A stretch of DNA of 64,000 bases from Amoebophrya sp. A120 (taxonomy: Eukaryota; Sar; Dinophyceae; Syndiniales; Amoebophryaceae), in NCBI GenBank assembly GCA_905178155.1, contig CAJINV010000025.1, positions 1 through 64,000 of the forward strand. Reading direction: 5' to 3'. A program made the translations under genes and the position numbers. The notes under the pieces are model-generated. The model was given only the letters and a program-made list of their open reading frames with translations, had not been told where the DNA came from and did no database searches. Positions 33,877 through 45,854 of this stretch are shown piece after piece (the stretch's first letter is position 1; each line of letters opens with the position of its first letter).

Positions 33877-34288
33877 ATGTTGATACAAGGTGTACTGAAG
33901 ACATTGACGAGTGGTGCAGAAGTGCGACTAAGTACATGGACCGCGCTGACACAGCACGCAGATGTACAGTCATGACTCTTTTATCTAAAGCACATGGATT
34001 CACTGAAATTTTTTAGGATTTTTTTCGTCGGGGTTGGAGAGAGGTGGTATAGAAAAAAACAAAGATACAAGAACTTCTCCACTACAACCTCCGACGAGAG
34101 GACCTCGGACGAGCGGAGCAACATTATGCGACCCGACACTTCTCGCGACCCGTCGTGCTGAAAACAACATGCGACAGCACAGCAACTCACGGAAAGAAGA
34201 TGAACACGCGGAAGAAGTTCTACTTTTGACCACTTTCTTTCTTCACTGTCCTCGTTAATTATAGCCTTGGCGCTATGGTAGCAGGCGA
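33877..34288. other. Intergenic, upstream of formin
   Basis: No gene or repeat is supported. Confidence 0.4.
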
Positions 34289-37200
34289 ATGTCCGGCACG
34301 ACAGGGGAAGCAGTAGAAGCAGCGTGCAACGACGACCTGACAGAGGACATCAACGGAGTAGACGTCCCCACTGGTCGGATCACTCGTCGCATTTCTACGC
34401 AAACCGACTTCGGCGAAGACTACAGCGGCGCAAGCTTCTCCCCACAGCAGCAGCAGGACCAGCACGACCACTTTTCTTCCTCTCTCCACGACCCGGTCGC
34501 ACTCGCTGCCGTTGCAGCCGCGAGGGACAGGCATCAAGTAGAGCACAGCGTTTCTGTGGAAGAGCCGGTAAACTGCTGCGTCTCCGTGACCGCCAAGCGG
34601 CTGTGGTATTCTGAGTAAAAACGTCCCCATACGACCAGAGTCAAGATGGAAAATCAGCTAGACAAATCGGCCAACTTTGGTTGTTTCGCATGACAAGTTT
34701 CGATCCTTGTAGTGTAATCCTGTTTAGCTAGTTCAGCAGCATGACAGGTCTAGCATATCATGCCACTTCTAGCATCACAAATCCCAAAGCACGACTAGAA
34801 AAAGCCTCGCATGGGGCTTCGCATGAGAACCTTTTTCGGCATGCAGATTTGCATGACAGCTCTGGGGCGGGGATGTTTTTACTCGGAATATGTGGACCAG
34901 CATGTTTCAGCGCGCTGCAGCTCCGGCGTTGCCGCCCTCCAACCTGCGGGCTGTATCCTGTGCAAAAGTACTATCGTACTCGTAGTAATCGCAGTCATGC
35001 ATTACAAATCTCCGTCCCAAGGTTAAACAGCATGACAAATTCCATGCGTCATGCTGAGCTAATTTGTATTGCAATTAGTACTAGCACGATACTTTTGCAA
35101 TTCATAGGCGGGGACAAGCGGCCACTCAGTAGCAGGCTCAACCAGCATCAGCCCGAATGAACAGGATTACTACACCGTGCGCTCCTACCAGACCGGTATT
35201 CTGAGTAAAAACGTCCCCACCCCAGAGTTGTCATGCAAATCTGCATGCCAAAAAAGTTTCTCATGCGGAGCCCCATGAGAAGCATTTTCTAGTCGTGTTT
35301 TGGATTTTGTGATGCTGGAATCGGCAGCACCGTAGGCTAGATCTGTGATGCTGCTGACCTACCTCAAACAGGATTGCACTACGAGGGCAAACTTGTCATG
35401 CGAAGCAACTACAGCTGGTTGATTTGTCTAGCAGATGTCCCATCTTGACTCTGGTGTGGGGACGTTTTTGCTCAGGATAACCGGGCTTCTACCTGGTTCG
35501 AAGACCTCCAGTCGCGGGTCCACCCCGACCTTTCAGTCCGCCTTGCAGAGTATGCATTGCAAATATGTCTGGATGTCTGGAAGGGTGTGAACTTGTGATG
35601 CGCATTTCACAAAATATACAAATCTCTCATGCGTAGGCAGCAAAAGATTTACTGCCACCAAAGTGGGGGATTTGTCATGTGGATTAGGCATTTATAATTG
35701 CGGAATCTTCATCTCCAAACCTGTGATGCTAGGGCTTTCATGCCAGAGCCTCTGTGTCATGCAAAAACTACAGCACGACTTCTTCCAGACCCACACATAT
35801 TTGCATTTGATACAGAGTCCGTTCGGGCAGAGCACGTCCGGAAAGATGTTGGCCACCACGACCCCGCATGACCACGTCCAGAGCGGGACACCATCATCAA
35901 CTACATCATTACTCACCGCTATGCAGCAGCGACACACCGTGGGAGGATCTTCTGTCGGAACAACATCTTCAAGTTCTGCTTCCTCTTCGCACCTGCTTTC
36001 CCATAGCAGCAGTGGCTCCAGGTTGCATCATCTTCACCAGCAGCAGCTGCGCACTGCGTCGCAATCGACGACGTCCTCCTCGTCCATGATGCATAGAGGG
36101 GCAGGAGGAGCTGCACCCGCGAATAACTACGCACCCGGGACGAGGACGAGCGCGACCGCAAGTAGTTCTTCCACCAGACCCGTTAGTGGTGCGGCTGCTA
36201 TGCATCATGCTGGTGCACAAGAACATCATCATCAATTGGCGCCAGCACAAAGTAGTAGCCACTTGCACGGGAGCAAGTCGTCCGGTGCGCTGCACCAGTC
36301 GAACCTGTTACAGCAGCAGCACGGAACATCAACAACCTCAAGCCACCCTGCGCGGAGCAGCTCACGGCCCCAGCTGCTCAACCGGCCACCGCTGCTGCAA
36401 AAACGGCCCTCGCGGGCGGACCTGCTGCAAAGTCGGCCGCGAGGGACCACGACGACGACGAACACCGGTGGTGCGGGGGGTGGTGCAGGCGCAGGTGTTG
36501 CTCCTGCTGTAGTGCAAGGACACCATCAGCAGCAGGGTACTAGTAGTACTTCTTCTACTACAGTGCGCCGAAGCGGTCAACACGGACTGGTGCAGCAGCA
36601 GCAAATAAACCCTGCAAGAACTTCTACTTCTAGTAGTTCATCTCCCTTGCAGAAGATTCCGAGTCCGACCTCGCTGGAGGAATTTATTCCTCATCCGGAT
36701 CAACATCTTGATGTCGCAGGTCCGTACCAGATCCGAGAACTGTCGTCGAGCCCACTGGAACACGACTCTGTGAAAATGAACGCTATGCCTTGCAAAAATG
36801 TCTGGGTCTGCAAGGTCGCAACCTGTCATGCTGTTTTTGGATTCTAGGAAAATTTGTGTTGCATGACCAGCAAGAGGGGTCCAGTTTGTGCTACACGGAC
36901 AGGGCATTTCTCATGCGGAAGGCGCATCAGGAAGCCCTCAGAATGTCTGTGATGCTAGGTCGTGCATTACAGGCATCATTGGCCATGAGAAATATGCATG
37001 ACAAATCTAGCATTCTTCCAGACCCAGACACTTTTGCAATTCATAAACGCTGGCGGGCCGCATTTGAAGCAATTTAGTAGATCTTCGGGTCCTGCTGCCG
37101 GTGGTGCCACCAGTTGTAGTACCACGGAAGCTGCCCCTGCTCTTGCAAGAACCGGAGCTAGTACTTTTTCCGGGATAAAAAAGACAACCGCTTCACCCAC

Positions 37201-40200
37201 CTCGTCCCCCGTCTCCACCCAGGGCCAAGGAGTCCCGCAAGTGCCGCAGCTTCATCGAAGCGGAAGCAGCAGCAGCTCCTTGTCGCGGAGCAGCTCGAAA
37301 ATCTCCTCTGTTGCGAGCAAAGAGCAGAGAAGTGGAGGTGGTTCTCGTAGTACTATGTTGAACAGCAGCATTCCTGTCGCCGAGCAACAGAGGATCGTCA
37401 CAGCGCCGCGCATCAGCAGTCGCGAGGTCGTGACCGGCGGTGGCACAACGGCCGTTGCAACGACGTCAAGCTCTCCATCTACTTCCGCTGTGGAGCCTAG
37501 TCTACTCGCGAGCAGCTCGACCAAACCCCGCCCCGCGCGCAAGGTGCAAGGAGTGGGAGCTGGTGCGCCGAGTCCGAGCGGAACTGCAGCTCCTGCATCG
37601 AGTAGCAGTGTCGTGTCTTCTTCCACCTCCTCTGTGCTACGCGAGTCTACCACTGCGACTGGCTCAGGACAACTACAACTACGCGAAGACCGGCTCATCT
37701 CGCACCAGGAACAGCGGGCAAGTATGCACTGCAAATTTTTTGTCCTCTGGGTCTGCAAGGATACAACTCTGTCATGCGTGTGTACTCAAATGACTGTTAA
37801 GTCTGTGTATTGCATTGTGCTTAGTCCAACTTCTATTCACAGATCATGAGTTGTGTCACAACTCTCCAGGCCCAGATCGATATTTGCAGTTGATAGCGAG
37901 CAGGAACATGCAATCTAGCCCGGTCGATCCGCTGTCGCGCCCCATTCAGATCAACGACGAGTTCTACAGAGAAGTAAAAAACTCGACGTCCTCGATATAA
38001 TCCGCTCAGGTGTTACAATCTCAAATCGGTTGCAATGGAATATGGAAATCTGTGATGCAAGAGTGCATGATCTAGCCAACTCTCATAGGGTTGCGCATGA
38101 CAAGTTCCGGAGCCCCGAACCCCACTACGAACTGGAGATATTTGCATTGCAGAAAGTGGAATGGTCTGCGAGTCTGTCATGCTCATGATGCAACACAAAT
38201 TCCAACCTCTATGGTAACCGGTTTGAGACTGTGACGTTTGAGCACGTCATACTCGAAAAGCACCGACCGCGAGGCGGAGGGGAACAGCTGTTCCGTCGAG
38301 GTCGTGCAGATATCAATTGCAAAACTGTCTGGGTCTGGAAGATTCTGAGACTTGTCATGCACCTTTTGCATGAGCCATGATGTCTGTGATGCATGCCGTA
38401 GCGTCACAGATCTTTTGCGGAGTTCTTGATGCCTATTCCGCATGACAAATGGTCTCTCCGCGTATTTCCACCTTGCTCGCGGGCTTGGATGGTAAGGGGG
38501 TTCTGCCACACATAGCGCCCACTGGCCGTACATGCGCGTAAGAAATCGATAGCGGTTCTGCGGTTGCGGTCGGGTGATAGTTAGGAAGTGGATCGGGTAT
38601 CCACCTAGGGGTATTGGCAGAGGCTAAATCTGTTCTAACGCCCAGGTATTGGCAGAGGCTAAATCTGTTCTAACGCCAACCCGCCAGGAGTCAAATGGTC
38701 ACTACTACTACTGCTACGCGTAGCAAAAATCACACCTCCTTTGCTGCTCATGCAATGCAAATTTTTTTGGAATCCGAATGCAGCATCACAAGTTCCATCC
38801 TCCCAGACCCAGACACTTTTGCATTTGATAGCAGATGGTGAGCAGCAACAGCACATCGCCCGTTGGGGACAATGACGGGGGGTGCTTTGCTGCGCTTCCG
38901 TTCCCGAACGGCAGTAAATCGCTCACCGCAGTGACGGCGGACAACTTTGTCAACGATTTGCTGATGGACGGCGTCCAGCAGGCGGGGAAGCAAGTCCGGG
39001 GAGGTATCAAAGTGAAAGATCCCCCCTCCCCATATTGAAACGAAAACTTCTGTTGCTGGATTTGTGTACACAATGTCTTGCAATGAAGCACCACAGGCAA
39101 AGCCTCAGCCTGCGTAGGGGTGTTTTGTTGTAGGCGCTTAGTATAACAGAGGCCTGCCATGTAGGTAAAACAGCATTACAAATCGCCACCACAAGGCGGC
39201 GGATTCTTTGGATTTGCCTTCTGGCAAGACAGACGTGATTTGTGGTCTGAAATCAGCAACACAAATTTGCGGAAACATACCTTTTCGATATGGGGAGGGG
39301 GGATTTTTCCTTTCAATCGGAGGAGCAGCGTCCTTAACGGCGACAAACTCGTCACACGAAGAAAATCTTGCCAAGCTGTCCTACAGGAGCAGTGCTGTCG
39401 TGTCCGTCGTGGAAGTTCTCGGAGTGGAAGGAAGTCCGTCTTCCGTACCTCGGGACATCAGTAGGGCATCGGTTGACCACGACCACGCTTACAACCCGGA
39501 AGAAGATGGTGGCAACAACTTCCGCACCAGCACGATGTCTTTCCGACCCAGCACGAGGCAGCCGAGGTCAACTATCCCACGAAAAAAGTGTTACAGTTAC
39601 ACATTTGTAGTCGACTCCGCAACACAAATTTCTCTGCGTGAGTGAGAAAACTTGTAATTACACAAATAGAACACACTTCAATTCCAAAATAAATCTCCTT
39701 TCTTCCTTTTTTCCTTGTTTCCTTTTTCTTTCCATTCGCACGCAATAATTATCGCTACGGGCCTTGAGCGCTAGCCTAAACCGGCCGCAATTCACTTTTT
39801 GTAATGCAGAAATCCTACGGGAAAACACCGATGAAACGAGGCTTGTATGCATATCCGGCATGACAGAGCTTGTCTGTCTTGCTTGGCCTACAACACAATG
39901 TGTAACTGTAACACTTTTTTCTTGCGATATCAACGGAAGAGCTGCTCGGGAAGCCGGACTACGTCGTGGAAGATGATGCGGGTCATCTGCCGGGTACTGG
40001 TTATAATCCACTGGACCCACGAGCGACGACGATGATCGTACGTGATAGTACAACAGCAGCAGGAGACCACAACCACGGTGGTGATGAGGAGGGCACCAGC
40101 CGAGGAGAAGGAGAACTACTACCTGTGTCGCAGGAAATAAAACTACTCGGCGGGGCAGCACGAGGCGAGAAAGCCGCGTCTTCTAGCCCGATCTTCGACA

Positions 40201-43200
40201 GCGCTGTGGAGGTTTTGCCGCAGGATGGAGAAGAGGGTGTTTCGGTTTCCACCGGGCGAGAACAGCGAGGGGAAAAAAGCAACAGCGACGAAGCATTAGA
40301 CCAAACAGGCCGCGCGAACGCGAAGTCTTCAAAAGCCACTAACTCGCCCAGTGCAGATGTTGAAGGAGTAGAGCAAGTGGCGTCCTCTAGCAAGCAGACA
40401 CTAAGCAAAGAAAGTGCTAACAGTCAAGACAGCGCGACCGCAACGACGCCAGTGGACCCGCGCGAGCTGAAGCTGGAAATCAACCGGTTGAAATTCAAAC
40501 TGAAAGACTCGGTTCGGGTTCGCGACCAATGGAAGAAACAACACACTACCACGCAGCTGAAAATGCGGCAAATGGAGTCCGAGTTGACGGAGCTAAAGCG
40601 CGCGACGTTGACCTCCACCGCGGACCTCCTCCGCGGGACGAGTAATATGGCGGTGGACGATGGCGCACTACCAGGAAACGGTTCTGCGTCCAGTTCCTCC
40701 CAACCTAGCCGGCAGCGCGCGCAAACCGCAGGCGTGGAAAGCACTTCGGGGCTGTTGATGTCTTCTGGGGGTGGAGGTGGCATGGACAACACGAACGACA
40801 GCCAGAACAATTCGGTCTTGTCGGAACAGATCGAGCAGTGGAAAAAGGAAAAGGAGGAACTCGAGAAGGAAAATCTGAAAAAGGAGCAGGCCTTAAAGCA
40901 AGCCATGGAAAAGCTGCAATTGGTTCAGCAGGAAAAGGAAAATCTCGAAAAAACGATGAACGACGTAACGAACGGTGGGAACAACACAACAACTGTGCCA
41001 ACTATGCAAGGAAAAAACTACGTGAGTGTAAGTCTGTGATGCAGAAAATGCAAAACTGTATACACTTGTCATGCCAGACAACCATGAAGTTCCCTTTTCG
41101 TTATGTGTGTTTTGTTCCCTTACAAGCCACGCATGGCAGGTTTTCTCAGTGATGTAGAGCAAATTTGTAATGCTGGCAGCGAAAAGAAAGCTGCTGCTAC
41201 ACTAACACAGGTTTTTTCTTGGATACCAACATCGTCAACGTCCTTGACTTCTCCCACGGACCTGCGTAACCAGCTGATCGCGCAGACCTTCTCGCAGTCA
41301 CAGGCAAGTCAGGGAACAATAAATCTAAGCGGTGCCGCAGCACCTGCTGGCCAAGAACAGGAGGGAACGACAGACGCGCAAACTGCTGCTGGCCTCGGGA
41401 AAGGTGGAATATCAGCCGCCGGTGCAGGAGCACCGCCGCAAACTAAAGGCGCACCAGCTCCTGCACCACCGTCTACTACGAAGGGACCGTCGCTCGGGAA
41501 AGGCGGGCCGCAGAGCGTGCCCGCGCCGCCGCCGGCGATGAAAGGAACCGGCGCGCCGCTCCCCGTGGTGCCGAAGGCGATGCCGATTAAGGGCAAGGGC
41601 AAGGGGAAAGCACAGGAAACGAAAACGAATGGATTGGTGAACATCCACTGGAGACCCGCGAAGGAGCTACCGACCAGCGGTGCTGCTGATCCAAACAAGT
41701 TTTTGGAGTCGTTTCTCAAGTACAATCAAACGCTCGACGTGGAGTGCGACGGCGTTCCCGTGAAACTCGAATTCCTCGACTGCGATGTCGGTACTAATGC
41801 CGGTGCTGGCATCGGCGTCAACGGCGAGGTGCACCCGCGAAGAAGGACCATCTACAGTCTGGAAGTGCCCGGAGCTAGTAGTGCTGCGGCGGCCCGTATC
41901 ACAGGAAAAAAACTGTGTAAGTGTAACTGTGTACGAAGAGCAGCATCACAGATTCGTTTTGCATTACAGGGAAAACCTGTCTTGCGTAGCTAGTAGGTGA
42001 AAACACGTGTGAAAGTGGCCTATGACGCACATCCAGCATGACAATCGTATATAGTTTTCCATTTGCTGCATCACAGATTTACACTCGCATAACTTTTTTC
42101 TTGGATAGTCCCGACTTCGTCCTCCGCTGCCAATGACGAGGACGAGGAGGACGACGATGATGATGAGGACACGAGTTGTAACCCGCCGAGTTCTTGTGTG
42201 TCGAAAATGAAACCGCGGTCTGAATCTGCGGACCCGAGAGGCGGAGGGAACAATTCTTCCTCCTTATCAGAAGGAAAAATCCCCCCTCCCCATATCGAGA
42301 CGAAGTTTCTGATGCTGGATTTGTTTACACAAATCATATTTGTCTTGCTGGCAAGGACTGCAGGCCCATATCAAGCCTGAGTAGACTGGTTTTGGCCTAG
42401 GCGCTTTGCATGATAGACGTCTACTCTGTAAGTCAAACAGCACGACAGACCGCCTGTAGAATGCGGCGGAGCATGTGGAGTTGCCTTCATGCAACACAAA
42501 GACGATTTGTGGTCACAAATCAGCGAGCACAAATTTTCGAAAACGTGCCTTGTCAATATGGGAAGGGGGGATTTTTCCTTTTGATACTCCTCCTCCTCCT
42601 CTGCAAAAGCGTTGCCGGATGACATCCTCACCGAGTATTTTCAGAAGAAGCGCGCGACAGTGGATCTTACCACGATGACGAAGATTCACGCGACTAATTT
42701 CGCGAGCCCCAAGAAAATTCCGGGCACTGGACATATCAAGGGTGGACACCACGCGAACGGCAGTAACAACGGAGGTGGTGTCCACGGCTTCAACGGGGGC
42801 CAGAAGCAAACCGTGCTGCTATTGAAAGGAAAAATCCCCCCTCCCCATATCAAAAGGAAGTTTCTGATGCTGGATTTGCGTATACAAATCAGTTTTGTCT
42901 ATCTTGCAGTAGAGGACTGCAGGCTCCTGCCAAGCCTGAGTAGAGAGCTTTTGGCCTAGGCGCTTAGCATGAGAAACGACTATGCTGTAGGTCCAACACC
43001 ATCACAAACCGCCTGCATAATGCGGCAGAGCCTGTGGAGTTGTCTTCTTGCAAGACAGACGTGATTTGTGGTCTCAAATCAGCAAGGTCGACATGGCGAT
43101 TGTTTGGGGAGGTTCCTAACGGTCCCCTCAGGGCATTGCCTCGTCGCTGACCTGTGGAGAAAGGCGGTTCAGGTCAGCTTCGGGAAGGGTATCCGGAGTT

Positions 43201-45589
43201 GAGTTAGCTTCGGCTTTCTCTTGTGTATTCGAGGGCAGTGGTTGGCGGAGGTTGTTGGGATGTTCCTAAACGGTCATCCCAGAACATTTGTGTTCCTTTC
43301 TGACTTCCTCATTTCCTGTGCAGTATTTTACTGCATATACAGGCGCCACCCTCGTTTATCACCTCCAGGGCTACGTGCGACCCCTCCGACGCTGCGTGTG
43401 GAAGGAGGAAGTTCGGCGTGTTGGGGGTGAGGGACCCCCAACGAGGCCTACGGATATCAAGGGGAACTAAGGCTCAAATCAGCAAGGCAAATTTTCGGAA
43501 ACATGCCTTTTCGATATGGGGAGGGAGAATTTTTCCTCTCAATAGCTGCTCGATGAGAAGCGGATCCGCATGCTGGAAATTCTTCTGCAAAGACAGAAGA
43601 TGACGACCGGTTTGTCGGGGAAAGACAGCATCCGCGCGATCAAAAACGCCTTCCTCTCCTGCGACTACGATTTGGTCCCTCTGGACTCGCTGGTCATAGT
43701 CCGCAACGTGCACATTGTATCACAAGAAAAAAGCGTTACAGTTACACATTTGTTGGAGTTTCTGCATCACAAATTTTTTCCGTGTGGCAGACAAAACTTG
43801 TAATGCAAAGATTATAAGGGAAAAAGAAAATACGTAGGAAACGAGGCTCGCAAGCTTTTCCTGCATGACAAAGGTTGTCTGTCTTGCGGCTCCTGCAACA
43901 CAATGTGGAACTGTAACACTTTTTTCTTGCGATACATCGTCCACGTGGAGCTGGGCGAGCCGGTGCGAAAATTCGTGGAGCAGAATATGGCCTGCTCAAA
44001 CGTTACAATGATCTCAAACGTGACAATAGAATCTGGAATTTGTATTGCATGAAAAGCATGAGGAACGCAGAGAGAATTGAGCTTTTCGCAATACAAATTT
44101 TGCCAGATTTCAGGTGGGTTTGGGACTCCGAAACTTGTCAAATGATGCGCAATCCTATGTATTAGAGTAGGCTAGATCATGCAGTTCTTGCATTACAGAT
44201 TTAAAGACTCTGTTGTAACAGTTGAGATTGTAACGTCTGAGCGGGTCATACAGAACAGTTTGGGGTGTTCCGCCAGCTCCGAGCAGGAATGCATCGACCA
44301 GGAGTTGCTGCAGCTAGACCACTATGGAATGCAAATATGTCTGGGTCTGGAAAGTCGGAACTTGTAATGCTACCTTTCCATTGCTAGGAAATCTGTATTG
44401 CATATACCAACAAAAGTCGCAGCCTCTTTTGTCATGCAAAAACGCAGTTTCTCATACGGAGTTCCTATCAGAAACAGCTCTGGAAAGTTGTCATGCTCGG
44501 CTGCATTCGGAACCGTTTCCATCATCCATATCTTCGCATCACAAGTCTCCAGACATCCAGGGATATTTGCGTTTGATAACCACCCGTTCTGCCACCTGCT
44601 CGTGTGGGAGGTGTGTTGTAAGGTGCCCGCGCTGGAACAGCGGCTCGAGTAAGACCTGCTCAAACGTTACAATCTCAAACGTTACTTACAATAGAATATG
44701 GAAATCTGTGATGCAAGAGGTGCATGATCTACCCTACTCCCACAGGGGTAAACGCATGACAAGTTCTGGAGTCCCAAACCGCACTACAATCTGGTGAAAT
44801 GTGTATTGCAGAAAGTGGAATGCTGTGCGAGTCTGTCATGCTCATCATGCAACACAAAACCCAAATAGTACAGACTCTATTGTACTGACGTTTGAGATTG
44901 TAAGGTTTGAGCAGGTCATATCGAGTGCATGATGTTTGCGTCGAATTTCGAGCAATTTTACGACAACGCCATGCAGTATGATAATGCACAACTGCCCCTC
45001 CCCCTCATTTGTCATGCAAAACACCAAATCCACCCTTTTCTCTTTTGCACTTCTTGCAAGACAGGTTTCAAAAGCCGAAACAGCACTAGAAATAATATCG
45101 GTCGCGAATTTGTCATGCAAAAGCTGCATTCATGCCAGCACTTGTGTTGCTGCATTCATATGCCCTTCAAATGAGGGGGAGGGGGAGATGTGCACTCTCA
45201 TATGCGACGGCTAAACATCGCCTACAACGGGCTCCTGACCATCTACCGAAAGCGCATGTTCTGCGCGCTGTTTTTCCAGACCGCGAAACGGCTGGGGATA
45301 TCAAATGCAAAAATGTCTGGGTCTGGAAGAATGCAAGTTTGTCATGCTTGTCTGGCATGACTCCAGAAGCTGTGTTGCATAGGCAGGAAAAAGCCCTCTT
45401 ACCTGTCATGCAAAAACGCAGTTTACCATGCGGAATACGTAAGACCACATGGCAGCCAAAAAATTTGTCATGCATAGCTGCTTATTGCAGTGCGTTTATC
45501 ATTCACTTTATAGCATTACAAGTTTCCAGTCCCAGACATATTTGCAATCCATAGGGGAACCAGCTGAACAAAGGGTCCAACGTTTCGAT
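34289..45589 (+). CDS. Formin, part 1: N-terminus, coiled coil, FH1 and first half of FH2
   Basis: ATG 34289. Exons (ends): 34607, 34891-34954, 35107-35197, 35480-35551, 35813-36784, 37046-37723, 37896-37996, 38252-38311, 38831-39005, 39319-39573, 39930-41003, 41226-41894, 42108-42265, 42587-42820, 43545-43718, 43935-43986, 44251-44323, 44579-44650, 44921-44977, 45203-45299, 45554-45589; every intron is an introner. The N-terminal ~900 residues are Ser/Gln/Thr-rich. A coiled coil lies at 40470-40960, then a Pro-rich FH1 (41400-41600, APPPAMKG), then FH2 from NGLVNIHWRP (41636). Later landmarks are LDEKRIRMLEILLQ (43548) and GMGNQLNKGSNVS (ends 45589), the FH2 'GN.LN' motif. Formins nucleate and elongate actin filaments. 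FH2 carries extra acidic (42120-42180) and Gly/His/Asn-rich (42740-42800) insertions. No GTPase-binding domain is recognised. Coding stops abruptly here because the next part is inverted. Confidence 0.9.
34608..34890. mobile_element. Introner B
   Basis: Family B; exact duplication TGTGG. Confidence 0.9.
34955..35106. mobile_element. Introner D
   Basis: Family D; flanks GGCTG/GGCGG, 4 of 5. Confidence 0.85.
35198..35479. mobile_element. Introner B
   Basis: Family B; exact duplication ACCGG, leaving a TGTG dipeptide echo. Confidence 0.9.
35552..35812. mobile_element. Introner A
   Basis: Family A; exact duplication CAGAG, leaving QSQS. Confidence 0.9.
36785..37045. mobile_element. Introner A
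   Basis: Family A; exact duplication AACGC, leaving NANA. Confidence 0.9.
37724..37895. mobile_element. Short introner A
   Basis: 172 bp, internally deleted; flanks GCAAG/GCGAG, 4 of 5. Confidence 0.85.
37997..38251. mobile_element. Introner E
   Basis: Family E; exact duplication CTCGA. Confidence 0.9.
38312..38830. mobile_element. Introner A carrying a nested insertion
   Basis: Family A ends with exact duplication GCAGA; 519 bp instead of ~260 because of the insert at 38465-38722. Confidence 0.9.
38465..38722. mobile_element. Insertion inside introner A
   Basis: Interrupts the A element with a CGCGTA duplication (38459-38464 and 38717-38722). The insert contains a ~34-bp tandem pair (GTATTGGCAGAGGCTAAATC core, about 38612-38680). 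Not recognised. Confidence 0.7.
39006..39318. mobile_element. Introner C
   Basis: Family C; exact duplication GGAGG. Confidence 0.9.
39574..39929. mobile_element. Introner F
   Basis: Family F ends (GAAAAAAGTGTTACAGTTAC / GTAACTGTAACACTTTTTTC); exact duplication TCAAC, leaving STST. Confidence 0.9.
41004..41225. mobile_element. Introner F
   Basis: Diverged family F; exact duplication CCAAC, leaving PTPT. Confidence 0.85.
41895..42107. mobile_element. Introner F
   Basis: Family F; flanks GCCCG/GTCCC, 3 of 5. Frame kept within FH2. Confidence 0.8.
42266..42586. mobile_element. Introner C
   Basis: Family C; exact duplication CTCCT. Confidence 0.9.
42821..43544. mobile_element. Introner C carrying a nested insertion
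   Basis: Family C with exact duplication GCTGC; 724 bp because of the insert at 43088-43487. Confidence 0.9.
43088..43487. mobile_element. 400-bp insertion with 15-bp target duplication
   Basis: CTCAAATCAGCAAGG occurs at 43073-43087 and 43473-43487, flanking foreign sequence inside the C element. A long duplication suggests target-primed insertion of a SINE-like element, but no poly-A tail or tRNA-like boxes are confidently seen. Confidence 0.8.
43719..43934. mobile_element. Introner F
   Basis: Family F; flanks CATTG/CATCG, 4 of 5; leaves IVIV. Confidence 0.9.
43987..44250. mobile_element. Introner E
   Basis: Family E; exact duplication CAGAA, leaving QNQN. Confidence 0.9.
44324..44578. 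mobile_element. Introner A
   Basis: Family A; exact duplication ACCAC. Confidence 0.9.
44651..44920. mobile_element. Introner E
   Basis: Family E; exact duplication TCGAG. Confidence 0.9.
44978..45202. mobile_element. Introner H
   Basis: Family H ends (CTGCCCCTCCCCCTCATTTG / CAAATGAGGGGGAGGGGGAG). Flanks TGCAG/TGCGA, 3 of 5; frame kept. Confidence 0.85.
45300..45553. mobile_element. Introner A
   Basis: Family A; exact duplication GGGGA. Lies inside the GMGN motif codons. Confidence 0.9.
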
Positions 45590-45854
45590 ATCAAATGTAA
45601 AAATGTCTGGGTCTGGAAGGTTGCAACTTGTGATGCTGTCTTTGGAAGGTAAAAAAAATCTGTATTGCATGACCAGCAAGAGGAGTTCAGTTTGTGCTAC
45701 GCGGAGTGGGCGTTATTTCTTATGCGGAATACGCATCAGAAGGCCCTTGAAAAATCTGTGATGCTACGTCATGCATCACAGACATCATGGGTCATGGAAA
45801 ATATGCATGACAAGCCTGGCAATCTTCCAGACCCCGACATTTTTGCACTTGATA
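45590..45854. mobile_element. Introner A at left inversion breakpoint
   Basis: Family A in forward orientation. Flanks TTCGA and TAGTT do not match. TTCGA instead matches the exon flank of the element at 49946 read on the minus strand. Confidence 0.9.

Noticed and set aside
45203-45854. Two convergent genes overlapping and sharing introners on both strands
   Set aside because: The frames do run open in both directions, but FH2 continuity and swapped 5-bp duplications explain the arrangement better as one inverted formin.
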